The translations under genes were made by a program, and so were the position numbers. Of a DNA stretch of 64,000 bases, positions 42,279 through 53,142 are shown piece after piece. Source of the DNA: Hybos culiciformis (Eukaryota > Arthropoda > Insecta > Diptera > Hybotidae); contig OZ023273.1 of assembly GCA_964007475.1 (NCBI GenBank), forward strand, positions 51,771,525 to 51,835,524, written 5' to 3'. Under the pieces are notes generated by a model. It worked only from the letters and a program-made list of their open reading frames with translations. It searched no databases and was not told the origin of the DNA. Every line of letters starts with the position of its first letter. The stretch's first letter is position 1.

Positions 42279-42748
42279 ATGCCTTGGACAAACTGAACTC
42301 GAAAAACATGTTCTTGAGCACAAAAACATGTTATTAAAATCGACCGAACAGACTACCTTAATGTGTTTCACAAAACAGATAAACATCTGTTTTTATTTTC
42401 TCAAGTTTAAAAACAAAAGTAAACAATACAATATACCTACAAATTCAATTCAAATTCAAAATAAAAAACAATAACAAACTTTTTTTTCATTTGTTTACAA
42501 ATAAATACGACATAAAATTGTCAAAGTCAACGTCATAAATGATACCCCAGTGAACATTAATGGCTTCCACATATTGCCTCACGAAATATTTGTAAAAATT
42601 ACTCAACCCATCCTTTAATAACAAAATGTTTTCGCAAGAACATCTTCTTCTTGTTGTTTTTATTACTATGGGAAAACTACTTCAAAAACATAAAATTAAC
42701 ATGTTCTTGATCAAGAACATGTTAATCGTGTCAGTTTGTCCAAGGCAT
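42279..42748. mobile_element. 470-bp miniature inverted-repeat element
   Basis: ATGCCTTGGACAAACTGA at 42279-42296 is inverted at 42731-42748 (TCAGTTTGTCCAAGGCAT), an 18-bp perfect match. The flanks share AAAGTA (42273-42278 and 42749-42754), a possible 6-bp target duplication. The right subterminal part contains the palindrome AACATGTTCTTGATCAAGAA and onwards to 42723, and the left part carries AACATGTTCTTGAG, so the inverted similarity runs deeper than the tips. No coding capacity. Confidence 0.85.
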
Positions 42749-43235
42749 AAAGTATCTGCCATAGAAAATATATTTCGTCCCGCCAAAAAATCTATGTTTT
42801 TTTTACTCAAAATCTATCATTGTGTTGAATAAAAATGATCAGGGATGGGATGGTTGCTTTTTTAAAAGTTACGAAATAAAACAAGACTTTTAATTTTATA
42901 AACTCATCACAGACAACATTTTATTTCTATTTTTTCTAATTTTTAAATTTTTATTAAAAAATTTAAAATGAAATATATGCGCACACGTATGAAAAAATTA
43001 ATTAAATAAATTTTATTGAAATTTTCACAACATTTGAAATTACATTCAACGTTTGTAAGAAGGGAAGCTAATTTACTTACTAAATTATTTTCTGTTACAT
43101 GTAAATCGAAATTTTCAGCAAAATTAGTCAACGTTTTACTTACCGATCAATCGATTTGGGTATTTTAAAAATTGTTTTATATTTAGATTTGCATCCTTCG
43201 AAAATGCATTTATTTTTTCTGGAAATGCATTTATT

Positions 43236-43440
43236 TTTGACTGACGCCGCAAATCCCACTGACCAACCACCAGTCCACCCGCCCGCCGCCGCCCCCCAAC
43301 CCCTCTCTTTAAGGGGCAAATCGGGCAAAAAAAAAAAATTGCATGTACAAAATTTATGAACAATTTGGGGGGACTCTACCCCTCTTCCCTTTTCCAAGTT
43401 TCAGACGATTCTGAGTGGTTCACGTAATCTGCAGTATCTC
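43236..43440. repeat. GC-rich C-tract segment next to palindromic array
   Basis: This is the most GC-rich stretch of the window (CCACCCGCCCGCCGCCGCCC around 43275), surrounded by very AT-rich DNA. It is followed by GGGGGGACTCTACCCCTC. Open frames on both strands are compositional artefacts. It is most likely part of the repeat that also contains the palindromic units. Confidence 0.5.
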
Positions 43441-43459
43441 CAAAATTGAAAAATCAATC

Positions 43460-43808
43460 GCGGACAAATGACATTTTGCAAAATGACATTTGTCCGCTAA
43501 AAATTAAAAATTTCAATCGCGGACAAATGACATTTTGCAAAATGACATTTGTCCCCTAAAAATTCGAAAAATCAATCTCGGACAAATGACATTTTGCAAA
43601 ATGACATTTGTCCGCTAAAGTTAGAAAATTCAATCGCGGACAAATGTCATTTTGCAAAATGTCATTTGTCCGCGGTTGATTTTTCAGATTTTTAGCGGAC
43701 AAATGTCATTTTACAATCGCGGACAAATGACATTTTGCAAAATGACATTTGTCCGCGAAGTTTTCCATACAAATTTCATCGCGGACAAATGTCCCGCGGA
43801 CATATGTC
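43460..43808. repeat. Tandem array of 38-bp quasi-palindromes, about 59-bp period
   Basis: Four full units (43460, 43519, 43578, 43636), a truncated one (43695), another full one (43719) and a partial one (43781). A full unit is GCGGACAAATG, A, CATTTTGCAAAATG, A, CATTTGTCCGC. It is self-complementary except at the two A positions, which face each other. Units 1, 2, 3 and 6 have A/A, whereas units 4 and 5 carry T, so they are the inverted form. Spacers are short and AT-rich. It could fold into a row of hairpins. Parts resemble repeats at 1797-2080. Confidence 0.9.
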
Positions 43809-43837
43809 ACGGCGACATTCATAATAACCCCCCATTT

Positions 43838-43895
43838 CATTTGCCTGAAATATACTGTATAACACCATTTGCCACAAACATTCCACTGTGCGAAT
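43838..43895. repeat. Dispersed repeat fragment, second copy
   Basis: TTCATTTGCCTGAAATAT and CATTTGCCACAAA match 23396-23470 in the gelsolin intron. Here they adjoin the palindromic array, which suggests that both belong to one larger repeat family. Confidence 0.5.
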
Positions 43896-44320
43896 AAGAT
43901 ATTAAACCGGTAATCGAATATTTAAAATTTTTAATTGAATATAGAACGGCAACAGTGGTAATATTTATGTACGTCTCTTCTCTACAATTTACAAAAAAAA
44001 AAAAGTTTGCTTTGTAGAAAAAATCATTTATTTTCATTTTAGAATAAAAAATATTTATTGAAATTTTTCAATAAATTTAAAATTTCAAATCTTTTAATTT
44101 ATTGATTCAATCTTTAGTGGATTTCAAAATTCTATAAAGTGTCAAATTGACTTTAATATTTTTTTTTTAATTTCAATAATTATAAATCTTTAGGTGGAAC
44201 GTGGAAGACATTTTTTTGTCAGAGTTGTCCATATCACCACCACCACAACTACTTCCCAATTTTTGGTTGAAGAAGGAAAAAATCAACCCCAAATATAAAA
44301 TTTAATTTAACTTAATTAAA

Positions 44321-47213
44321 ATGAATAAATTACAAGAAAATTTAAATAAAATTGAAAATTATCAAAATAAAAAAAGAAAGCTATCCAGTTCCAATGAAAG
44401 CTCTGATGATGAAGATAATTTACAGCCAGCAACAAAAATTTTAATCGAAGAAGCTTCGTCAGTAAATCTAACAGAATTTTGCGATGAAATTTTAATTGAA
44501 ATTTTAAGCTATTTGGATTCGAAATCACTTTTAAATATTGGCAGGTACCTACCTATAATTTCTTATTAAGAATTTGGACTTGAGCCTTTTAATTTTTTAT
44601 GTTTTTTAAATTAAGAACATTTTTTAATATATGTATGTTTTCCCGGGATCTCTGATGTTAAATTGAATCCCGTAATCCCGGGATTTCAACAAAAACTTCC
44701 GGGATTTCCGCTTAATTAAAAATATAATACAGATAGAAGTAATCGTACTTAATTTTCGGTTTAGGTTTATATCTAAGCTAGAAAGAATTATTTGATTTGT
44801 TGGCCCCATTCAGCTATTGTTAGTATAGTGCTAAATACAATATAAAGATTATTTTCTGTACAAGGGAATCCCCCCTTCATTATTATTACTGTGCTAACTG
44901 TTAATGTTGATGCATCACATACCTGTACCTTCATTATTGTTACACTGTTTCGATATAAAGCCAAAATTAAAATATACATAAATTCCCGGGATTAGTATAA
45001 AGCCAAAATTAAAATATAGGTACATAAAATATACATAAATTCCCGGGATCCCGGGATTTGAAAATTGCGGGAAATGAGAAGCCCTAATAAGAAGTAATGA
45101 CGAATAAAAAAAATATAAAAATATAAAAACAGAAGTTAAAATATTGGAGAAAAAAATGTCGGCAATATTATATTTCTGAAATTCTTGAAATTTCTTGAGT
45201 AGTAGATAGTTAGGTACCTATTTACCTTATACACGTAAGCCCTACTCCAAGGTATAGCTATGTCAGAACACAGAACGTCGAAGAAGACCAATAATATTTT
45301 CTTATTATTTTTATTATAGGTACCTACCTATATTGACAAAAACATAAAAATAAATTATTTTAAAAAAATTAGTAAATTTACGAGGTTCAAGTTCAGCGTT
45401 ATTAAATTTAAAGACACGTAATTTAACTTCATTTTTCAAGAATTATGTAGAAAATTAGGATTAGTTAGGTCATATCTCAGAATTACTTACCTATCTATAT
45501 TGAATAACTTGATAAAAAAACAAATTAGACAATTATTCAATTTTAATATTTTTATAGATTTAATATTTTCTTAAATAAGAAATTCATTTAATTTATTTTT
45601 TAGAACATGCCACAGAATGCAATTCATAACTAGGGATAATCGTCTTTGGAAATACATTGATATGACCGATGAACAGTTACCTCTCGATGAAATAAAAAAA
45701 CGACTACTACGTGTTAGTGATTATACTAAAAGTGTTAAAATTCGTGGAATGGTAGAAAAATTCCCATTAGATACATGGAAAAATGTTACGATAAGCGAAA
45801 GCTTGCTAGAGCATATAACTCAATCATGTGAAAACTTACAAATTTTAGAACTTCATCATTCTTTCATTAATACCGAAACTGTAAGCAGTATAATATATAT
45901 AAGCAGTTCAATTAAAGTTCTATCCATTTTTTACAATAATCTTCAGTAATATTTTTAATTCATACAATATTTTTTATTTCTTTTTTTAGATTGATATAAC
46001 TCATTTTCCACCCAAATTGAAAAGATTAGTTTTCAATGATTGCTATGTAAGATGGCCAAATACTCCAGCTATTTTGTTTACAAGAATTGATACCCATTTG
46101 AAAGATTTAGAGGTAGATAAATGAAATGAATTTAATTAAATCTATTTTTTATTTCGTGTTAGCCTTAGATTTTTAATTTTTTTTATGCAGAGATGTTAAG
46201 GTGATCTCAACTTGCAAAATTAACATTCAACCAGAGTCTAATAAAATAAATATAAAATTTAAGTAATTTTTTTTAAGGAACTTCACATTGAATTTTGTAA
46301 CTGGTTCAACACTCATGATTTAGTTGCTTTTTCTAAAGTTGTAAATTTAAAACGCTTAAGTATAAGAGGCTGTAGCGATTTAAAAGAATTTGTACCGTAT
46401 GGATCTATTGCTGCCAGATTTGGATTCAAAAAACTTGAGGTTGTTTCCAAATTGTTAAAATAAATTTAAATTTTTATTAAAAGGGTTTATTTTTAGTTTT
46501 TAGATTTAAGAGAAACACCAATTACAGATTCCGATTTGCAATGTTTTAATATATTACAAAATCTCAAAGAGCTTCAGGTTGAATGTCCACCTGAATTGCG
46601 GCATAAGACACAACGCGAAAATGATACTGTATCAAGACAGGTGATTCAGCAAAGACCACCGCAATTGCACAGACCAGATCGTCCAGCAGATGCGTTACAA
46701 CCAGGAAGATTTTTTATAGTAAATTTTGTTATAAATCCAAATAATCCAGACAGACCAGCTGAACCACCTGGAGGTGGACCAATACCACAAATGCACGAAC
46801 TACATCCAGGTAGAGAGCAAGAGCAAATAGAAAATGCTTTAAGAGCAATATTACCTCATGGTCGAGAAGTTGCGGCGGCTGGAGGTTCTGGTAGACGTCG
46901 TGCCGCTAGTATTTATTTTGCTCCGGCTAGAATTACAGATCGTGGAGTATGTTCGTATGGTACTGCAAGAATTCCTGTGCAAAATGTAGTTTGCATTAGA
47001 GCTGAACCAAGAGAACCGGATACCAATATTGAAAAATTAATAATACGATATTATAAATATGTAACAGATATTTCTTTACGACATTTAGTGCAATGCGCTC
47101 CAAAATTGAAATATTTGGACTTAACAGGCACTGGCGTAACCGAGGAAGGAATCAATATTTTCAAAATAGAAAAACCAGATTGCCAAATTATCTCTGATTT
47201 TTTAACTGGTTGA
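44321..47213 (+). CDS. F-box protein with leucine-rich-repeat-like C-terminus
   Basis: Five exons (44321-44544, 45604-45880, 45990-46112, 46278-46439, 46497-47213) join in frame to 500 residues. After a charged N-terminus (KKRKLSSSNESSDDEDN), an F-box occupies roughly residues 48-95: LTEFCDEILIEILSYLDSKS, then NIGRTCHRM across intron 1 and WKYIDM. Downstream are irregular leucine-rich-repeat segments such as CENLQILELHHS, LKRLVFNDCY, LKDLEELHIEFC, VNLKRLSIRGCSDL and PKLKYLDLTGTGVTEEGINI. Between the last two repeats is a proline/arginine-rich insert of about 130 residues (RPPQLHRPDRPADALQPG, PDRPAEPPGGGPIPQM). By family knowledge F-box proteins bind SKP1 and bring substrates to SCF ubiquitin ligases, with the repeats choosing the substrate. 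I cannot assign an orthologue. A poly(A) signal AATAAA is at 47325-47330. Confidence 0.82.
44640..45092. repeat. hAT-like remnant with repeated CCCGGGAT words in F-box intron 1
   Basis: The motif TCCCGGGAT occurs at least five times near both ends. The right end reads GGGAAATGAGAAGCCCTA, which on the other strand is TAGGGCTTCTCATTTCCC, resembling a hAT tip. I see no matching tip on the left, so one end is lost. A direct duplication (ATAAAGCCAAAATTAAAATA) lies at about 44956 and 44998. Confidence 0.55.
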
Positions 47214-47643
47214 ACATATATTTCACGTTTATGGTATATTATAATTGTGTACTGTAATTGGAAACTTTTATGTTTATTTTTTTAAGTTATTATTTGGAAA
47301 TTTGCGTATTTGAAAATTTGATACAATAAAATAAAAAAAGGATATTCTTAAAATACATAAAATAGAATATAGTTCTAGAAGTTTAAAACAGGAAACTAAA
47401 ACTATAGTATTATTTCTTCTGATGAGATAAAATCTGAAATTGCTTTGTTTAAAAACTGTAAATAATGTTATAGTAATTAATCTTGTTCAATCAGTGATTC
47501 ACTCTGAGTTAACGTTAAGTGAACTGTGTTTCACTTACCATTCATCAAAAGTGAACACTCTTGTGGAACAACGTTAAACGAGTTTCAACTTTTCATTCAT
47601 TGCTAGAGATTCACTGCTTGTAAAATGTTTTCCATTACCAACA

Positions 47644-48567
47644 CAGGGATGCCAACTGGGGTGTTTTACCCTGGAGTTTCCAGTTTTTCAACTAAAACTC
47701 CAGTCTCCAGGTTTTTTAAAATTTTTACCAGTTTTTTTCAAAATTAATAATTTTAAAGTAAAAAAGAAATTCACATAAGCCATTCACCAGTAGATGTCAT
47801 TTTACTTTGTTATTCATTTAGCTATAGTATCATTTGTTCCAAAACAAAGTTATTAATACCTTTAAGAAATAATTGATCTCATTAATTAACTAATTTTTTT
47901 CTAATTTCAATAATTGTATTTATTTTATATTACTTTTTATAAAGTTTTATTCTAATTTGAATTATTTTTGTATATGCGGTTTATTTTATGTTTCGTTTGT
48001 TTATGTTAATAATAATTGTGCCTCACCCTTAAAAAATTTAAGAATTTCAAATTTTGAATTTCAAATTCCTAATGTATTTTGTTGTGTAAAATTCAAATTT
48101 TTTTTTGTTGTTGTGAATCTCAAATACACGCTCTGGCTGAGGCGTGTATTTGAAATTCACACAACAAAAAAAATGTTTGAAATTCAAGTTCTGTCATTCT
48201 AATTGATTTTCCTTGTACAATAATTTTTTGTTCATAATTTTTGCCCCGATGTAATAAAATCCTCTAAAGAAAATCCTACTCTGGCAGCTTTGTCATTAAT
48301 ATTTGAAATTTATGAAAAAAAAGTAATGTATTTTGTTAGTGTGATTTAATGTCAAAAAAAAGTTTTCGTGCGAAACTTTTTTTTGACATTAAATCACACT
48401 AACAAAATACATTAGGAATTTGAAATTCAGAATTTGAAATTCTTAAATTTTTTTAAGGGTGAAGCACAAATGTAATTTATAAATTTATTATTTTTTCTAT
48501 TTTTCTATCTACATTTTTTGTTTTTTCAACTCTCCAGTTTTTCCTCGGTCAAGAGTTGGCAACCCTG
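47644..48567. mobile_element. hAT-like element, 924 bp, carrying a nested foldback element
   Basis: The left end CAGGGATGCCAACT and the right end, read on the other strand, CAGGGTTGCCAACT form 14-bp inverted repeats with one mismatch. The flanks share CCAACAC, but in a position shifted by one base relative to the tips, so the target duplication is imperfect. CTCCAGTTTTT-like words occur near both ends. A separate inverted-repeat element (48018-48467) lies inside. Confidence 0.78.
48018..48467. mobile_element. Foldback element with two internal hairpins, about 450 bp
   Basis: The outer arms (about 48018-48085 and 48404-48467) are near-perfect inverted copies beginning GTGCCTCACCCTTAAAAAA / GTGCTTCACCCTTAAAAAA. 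Inside are two more palindromes. One is at about 48084-48180, with GTGTATTTGA arms around CTCTGGCTGAG. The other is a nearly perfect 90-bp hairpin at about 48327-48417, with arms from TAATGTATTTTGTTAGTGTG to GTCAAAAAAAAGTTT and a short centre. A single strand could fold into a three-branched structure. Target duplication is unclear (possibly AAT). Confidence 0.85.
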
Positions 48568-48639
48568 CCAACACATTTGGTAGGATATCTAGAAGGCAAA
48601 TATATTTTTTGCATTATTTTTGCATATTTCTAGTGGCAT

Positions 48640-48935
48640 TTTGAAAAATCAGGGATCAAAATAACAAATGAGCTCTCTGAGAAAAAAATAAACTAACAAT
48701 TGCATACTTTTAGGAAGTTGGCGGCAATTGTTTGTCAAAAAACGAAAAAAACCAAAAATAAAAAAATTCCCGAAAAAAAAGGAGATATTACAAAAAGAGA
48801 AAAAAAGGAAAAAAAACCTGAAAGTGCAAGTGTGAACGCATTTAAAAAAGCCGTCATGAGTAGTGGCTTTTTAGTTGTAGTGTGACTCGCTTATAAAAAG
48901 CCGAAGTGTGACAGCCTTAACAAAAATGAAATTTT
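48640..48935 (-). mobile_element. Miniature element copy (GTCACACT family), rearranged
   Basis: This is a reverse-orientation relative of the elements at 56551-57740. It runs from TCAGGGATCAAAATAACAAA through GGAAGTTGGCGGCAATTG and AAAAAAGCCGTCATGAGTAG to AGTGTGACTCGCTTA. It is followed by a short piece of the opposite end in forward orientation (AAAAAGCCGAAGTGTGACAG, CCTTA), so the two ends face each other. A frame that is open through it (48700-48885) is an artefact. Confidence 0.75.
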
Positions 48936-48942
48936 TATATTC

Positions 48943-49256
48943 AATCATAAAGGAAGTATAAATAGAGAATTAGTCCCATACAAAAAAAGCTAATAAAAAT
49001 AGTGAAACAAAAAATCCATATCACAACCCCATGAGCTTTTTTTTTTTTATTTTTTTAGAAGTCCACTCTCACAAATGCTCTTAAAACTTCAAAAATAACA
49101 ACAGTTCTATACAATTTTTAAAGTTTTAAAAGCTTTTGTGAGAGTGGAAGTCTAAAAAATACAAAAAAAGCTCATGGTATGGATTTTTTGTTTCACTATT
49201 TTTATTAGCATTTTTTGTACGGGACTAATTCCTCTATTTATACTTTCTTTATGATT
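48943..49256. mobile_element. 314-bp foldback element just upstream of NMD3
   Basis: Long inverted arms start AATCATAAAGGAAGTATAAA on the left and, read on the opposite strand, AATCATAAAGAAAGTATAAA on the right. They continue through GGACTAATT, TAGTGAAACAAAAAATCCAT, CATGAGCTTTTTT and CCACTCTCACAAA to a central loop around 49080-49120. Almost the whole unit is double-stranded when folded. It ends 219 bp before the NMD3 start codon. Confidence 0.9.
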
Positions 49257-49475
49257 CAATTTAATTTATTGTGAAAACCGCGTATAATTGACGACGGTGA
49301 CTGTATTTTTAAAAACTGATTGGCGTACATGGCTTTCGCAAAAAAATTTGAAGTTTCAATCAATTTTTTTTTTTTTTTTCATTCAATAAAGCACGTGTAT
49401 TTTTTGTTGTTTAATTATTAAATTTTTGGATTTGGATTTAAAAATTTTTTATTTAAGTAATTAAAAAAGTTAAAA

Positions 49476-52400
49476 ATGGAATACATAAATTTTACAGAAT
49501 CTATTGAAGGCAACAGTGAGTCTAGTGCTGCGGCTGCCAAAGCCAAAATGTAAGCCAGTTTTAAATTTGGTTGTACCTAGACACCTAAGTAGACCTACCA
49601 AAATTTGTTTTTTGTGACTGTCAGTCAGATAATATATTGTAGGTTTACATTTATGATCCTCCCTTTCTAACGATCCTAAATAGCAATAAATACTTATTTG
49701 TATTTAAGGAAAGTCACTCATGTTAGTTAGTTATTGATTTAGGAATTTGCAAATTGAGCCTTATAAAATTCCCTGATTAAAATGCCATTTTATTGTTTAT
49801 TATTAGATCTATAGGTGCTTATTTTATCTGGTTAAAATTTTAACTAAATCCCGAATCCCGATTGGATTAACAAATTGTCTTATTCAAAAATTTTATAAAA
49901 TTTCTTTCATGAAATATTTTTTTAAGTCTATGCTGCGATTGTGGAATCCTAATAGATCCGAATCCAGCTAATATGTGTGTCACGTGCCTTCGGAATCATG
50001 TTGATATAACTGAAGGTATACCGAAAGCTGCAGTACTGCAGTTTTGTCGAAACTGTGAACGTTATTTACAACCACCAAGCGAATGGGTACATTGTGCATT
50101 AGAATCACGCGAATTGTTGGCAATTTGCTTAAAGCGTTTGAAAGGACTAAAAGATGTCAAATTAATAGATGCAAATTTTGTTTGGACTGAACCTCATTCA
50201 CGTAAATATTTTCTTTTCCCCAATTTGATTTAACAAAAACCTAACTAGGTATATTTTTAATTTTTTTTTTAATTATAGGTCGTATAAAAGTAAAATTAAA
50301 TGTTCATGGGCAAGTAATGGGTGGTACAACGCTTCAACAAATTTTCATTGTTGAATTCACTATTAATAATCAAATGTGTGATGATTGTCATCGCCACGAA
50401 GCTAAAGATTTTTGGAAATGCTTGGTCCAAGTTAGACAACGTGCAGAAAATAAGAAAACAATTTTCTATTTGGAGCAATTGATATTGAAACATAAAGCAC
50501 ATGAGAATACTCTTGGAATCAAACCAATCCATGGGGGAATAGATTTCTATTATGCAAATGAAAATCATGCAAGAAAAATGGTTGATTTTCTTCAAACTAT
50601 GCTCCCAACAAAAACCACAAATTCAAAACGATTAATTTCTCAGGATATTCACAGTAAGTTTTTGTAGTTCTTAGGAGATTCGTTCCGGACCCGGGAATAA
50701 AAGAAAAAAAAAATATTTTACCTATCAAAAGATTAAGGAACATACCAATTTGACAATTTTTTTTTTAAATATTTATAATGTTCTAAAAGAACGAGTACAT
50801 CTACATGAGAGTTAACAACATTATTGATTTTATATATACAAACAATGATTTATTATTGATAATGTTTTAGATATAATCTCAATATTTCGGCTTAGTCCAA
50901 GTCAACATCAGGAGTATACAATGTGTGACTTATAGTAATTTTTAGATTGATCAACACATTGTATACTCCTGATGATGACTTGGACTAAGTCGAAATATTG
51001 AGATTATATATAAAACATTATCAACAATAAATCATTGTTTGTATATGAAAAAATCACTAATTTTTTATTATTAACATCTAATACCAACATACATTGATAT
51101 TTATGCTCAGCAAAACAAAAGTAACATAGTTATAAACATTAAAAATATCAGCAACAACAAAATATTATCGTAAAAAAATTTATGTTCAAAAAAAATGTAA
51201 TATTTGATTTTTTAATTTTAATATTTTTTATTTTAATTTTTAGGCAACACCTATAACTGCAAATACACTTTCTCGGTTCAAATCGCTCCAATAAGTAAAG
51301 ATTCATTAATTTGTCTTCCCAAAAAATTACAACATCAATTAGGAGGAATCTCACCATTGTGTTTAGTGAGCAAAGTTGCAAACACTATTCATTTCGTTGA
51401 TCCAATGACAGCTCAAATAGCTGAAGTCAATAGTCAAGTCTACTTTAGGTAAATTTAATTCTGTTATAGGTAGTATTACTAAATTTCTCATCTGAATGAT
51501 CCATTTAATTTTTTTCACATATTAAATTTTTTTCACATATTCAAGATTTTATAATTTTTAGATGGCCATTTGAAGCAATTTGTAATCCGAAGCATTTGGT
51601 AGAATTTACAGTTATGAATATTGAGACTGTTTTGGAAAAAGATCGCAAACTTTTTCCAGGGCAAGGAGCTATTTCAAATCGACATGTATTATGCGACATT
51701 TGGGTTCTTAAATCATCAGAATTAGGTCTTAACGATAATCCAACTCACACAAGAACGCACTTAGGTCATTTACTGAAAGTTGGTGATACAGCTCTTGGTT
51801 ATAACTTAGAGGATGCTAATATAAATGATGAAAATTACGAAAAATTGAATAAAGAAAAAATTCCAGATGTAATATTGGTAAAAAAGAGCTACGCAGATCG
51901 AGAAACGAGATTGCGAATGCGAAATTGGAAAATTAAACACTTGGCCGACGACATCAACAATATGGATCACTCTCATAAGTAAATCAAAAATTTTTTAATT
52001 TTATGGTTTTATGATTTTATTTTCCGTTTCAAAAATGGTAGTTATTTTTTTAGTCCTTGCTTTCCACATTTTTTTTTTATTAGTAAATTCCTAATTCTAT
52101 TTTTAATCATAAAGTTCATAATCCTCTCAGTTACTAAAACTTTATTTTTGGAAAATTATAAATATTAAAAACTTATCTTTATTCAAATTTATAACTTTTA
52201 AAAAATGTACTATAATAATACTAATTTTGAAAGTTAATAATGCTATAAATGTAGATAAAAGCAATTTTTGATATTTAAGAAGAAAAAACTTAAATTAATA
52301 GAGTATAATTTTTTTTGAATATCAAAGATTTAAGGGTTTTTCAAAAATGATGTTGAAATTAACGATTATGCAACTAAAAAGTGGAAGTCAATAATCGCAT

Positions 52401-52862
52401 TTTAGTAACAATGTCCTAGGCTCTCTAGCCCTCTATCTATCATACGAATATCTTTTGTCGTTTGAAAAACAACATAAGGTCTGTATACTTACTGACTTTT
52501 TTTTTACGAAGCTCGAGTCTTTCACCTCATTGACCTGACTGGATGCACGCCTTAATAATAATCTTTATTTGTATTAAGGGCATTTTCCTTGTTTATATTT
52601 TTTGTTAATAAATAACTCAGATTTATAAGTATTATACACGAACAATTTCAAAAATTTTAGAGATTACAATGAATTTTTGGAAGACTTGGAAGAAGATCCT
52701 GAAATGAGAGAAAACGTCAATATATTTAAGGATAACAGAAAGCAGATGGCAATTGACTCTGGAGACTACGCTTACGATGAAGATATTCCTAAAATAACAT
52801 TAGCAGAAATGTTAGATGATTTGGCTTTAGATGATGATGCTATGGGCGATAACGATTTATAA
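49476..52862 (+). CDS. NMD3: NMD3, 60S ribosomal subunit nuclear export adaptor
   Basis: Six exons (49476-49549, 49927-50201, 50279-50653, 51244-51448, 51562-51978, 52661-52862) give 515 residues; human NMD3 is 503. The N-terminal zinc-binding part is clear: CCDCG, MCVTCLRNH, FCRNCERY and CDDCHRHEAKDFWKCLVQVR. Other conserved stretches are KTIFYLEQLILKHKAHENTL, GIDFYYANENHARKMVDFLQ, WPFEAICNP and VILVKKSYADRETRLRMRNW. The acidic tail (LEEDPEMRENVNIFKD, then LAEMLDDLALDDDAMGDNDL) fits the leucine-rich nuclear export region. By family knowledge NMD3 binds the joining face of pre-60S particles and recruits CRM1 (XPO1) for export. All introns are GT-AG; the third contains a 213-bp foldback element. 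It is convergent with RBM22, about 280 bp between stop codons. Confidence 0.97.
50834..51046. mobile_element. 213-bp foldback element in NMD3 intron 3
   Basis: The arms are inverted copies from ATATACAAACAATGATTTAT through TCAATATTTCG and CTTAGTCCAAGTC to CAGGAGTATACAATGTGT. The loop is about 30 bases around 50930-50955. Right-arm differences are few. It would give a long hairpin in the pre-mRNA, between the donor at 50654 and the acceptor before 51244. Confidence 0.88.
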
Positions 52863-53142
52863 TATTAAGAATATTAAAATAATTAAAAATACAATTTTCG
52901 CTTGTTTTTTCCTTAATATTTGTCTATGAAATACTAAGGAAAGTATCAGACGTCAAATTCTACATCAATTGGTTTAATTTTGGGTTATCAGAAAAATGTT
53001 TTAAATTATATTATAATGTAATATATAAAAGCTTTATACAAAAAAACATTTCTTTTAAATCCGTTTTTGCTGAAATTTTTAAGTAACAACATATTTTCTT
53101 TTAAGATTCTTATGTTTATTTTACATAAATATCAAACAAAAA
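52863..53142. other. Convergent NMD3-RBM22 intergenic space
   Basis: This 280-bp gap must hold the 3' ends of both transcripts. On the minus strand an AATAAA signal for RBM22 lies at 53115-53120, 23 bp past its stop. No AATAAA is obvious just after the NMD3 stop, so NMD3 may use a variant signal or overlap RBM22. Confidence 0.55.

Noticed and set aside
43136..43397. Open frames on both strands in the GC-rich segment
   Set aside because: They overlap each other in several frames, are rich in P, G and R from C and G tracts, and lie in a repeat.
48700..48885. Lysine-rich open frame
   Set aside because: It reads through the A-rich part of a miniature element whose other copies at 56551-57740 encode nothing.
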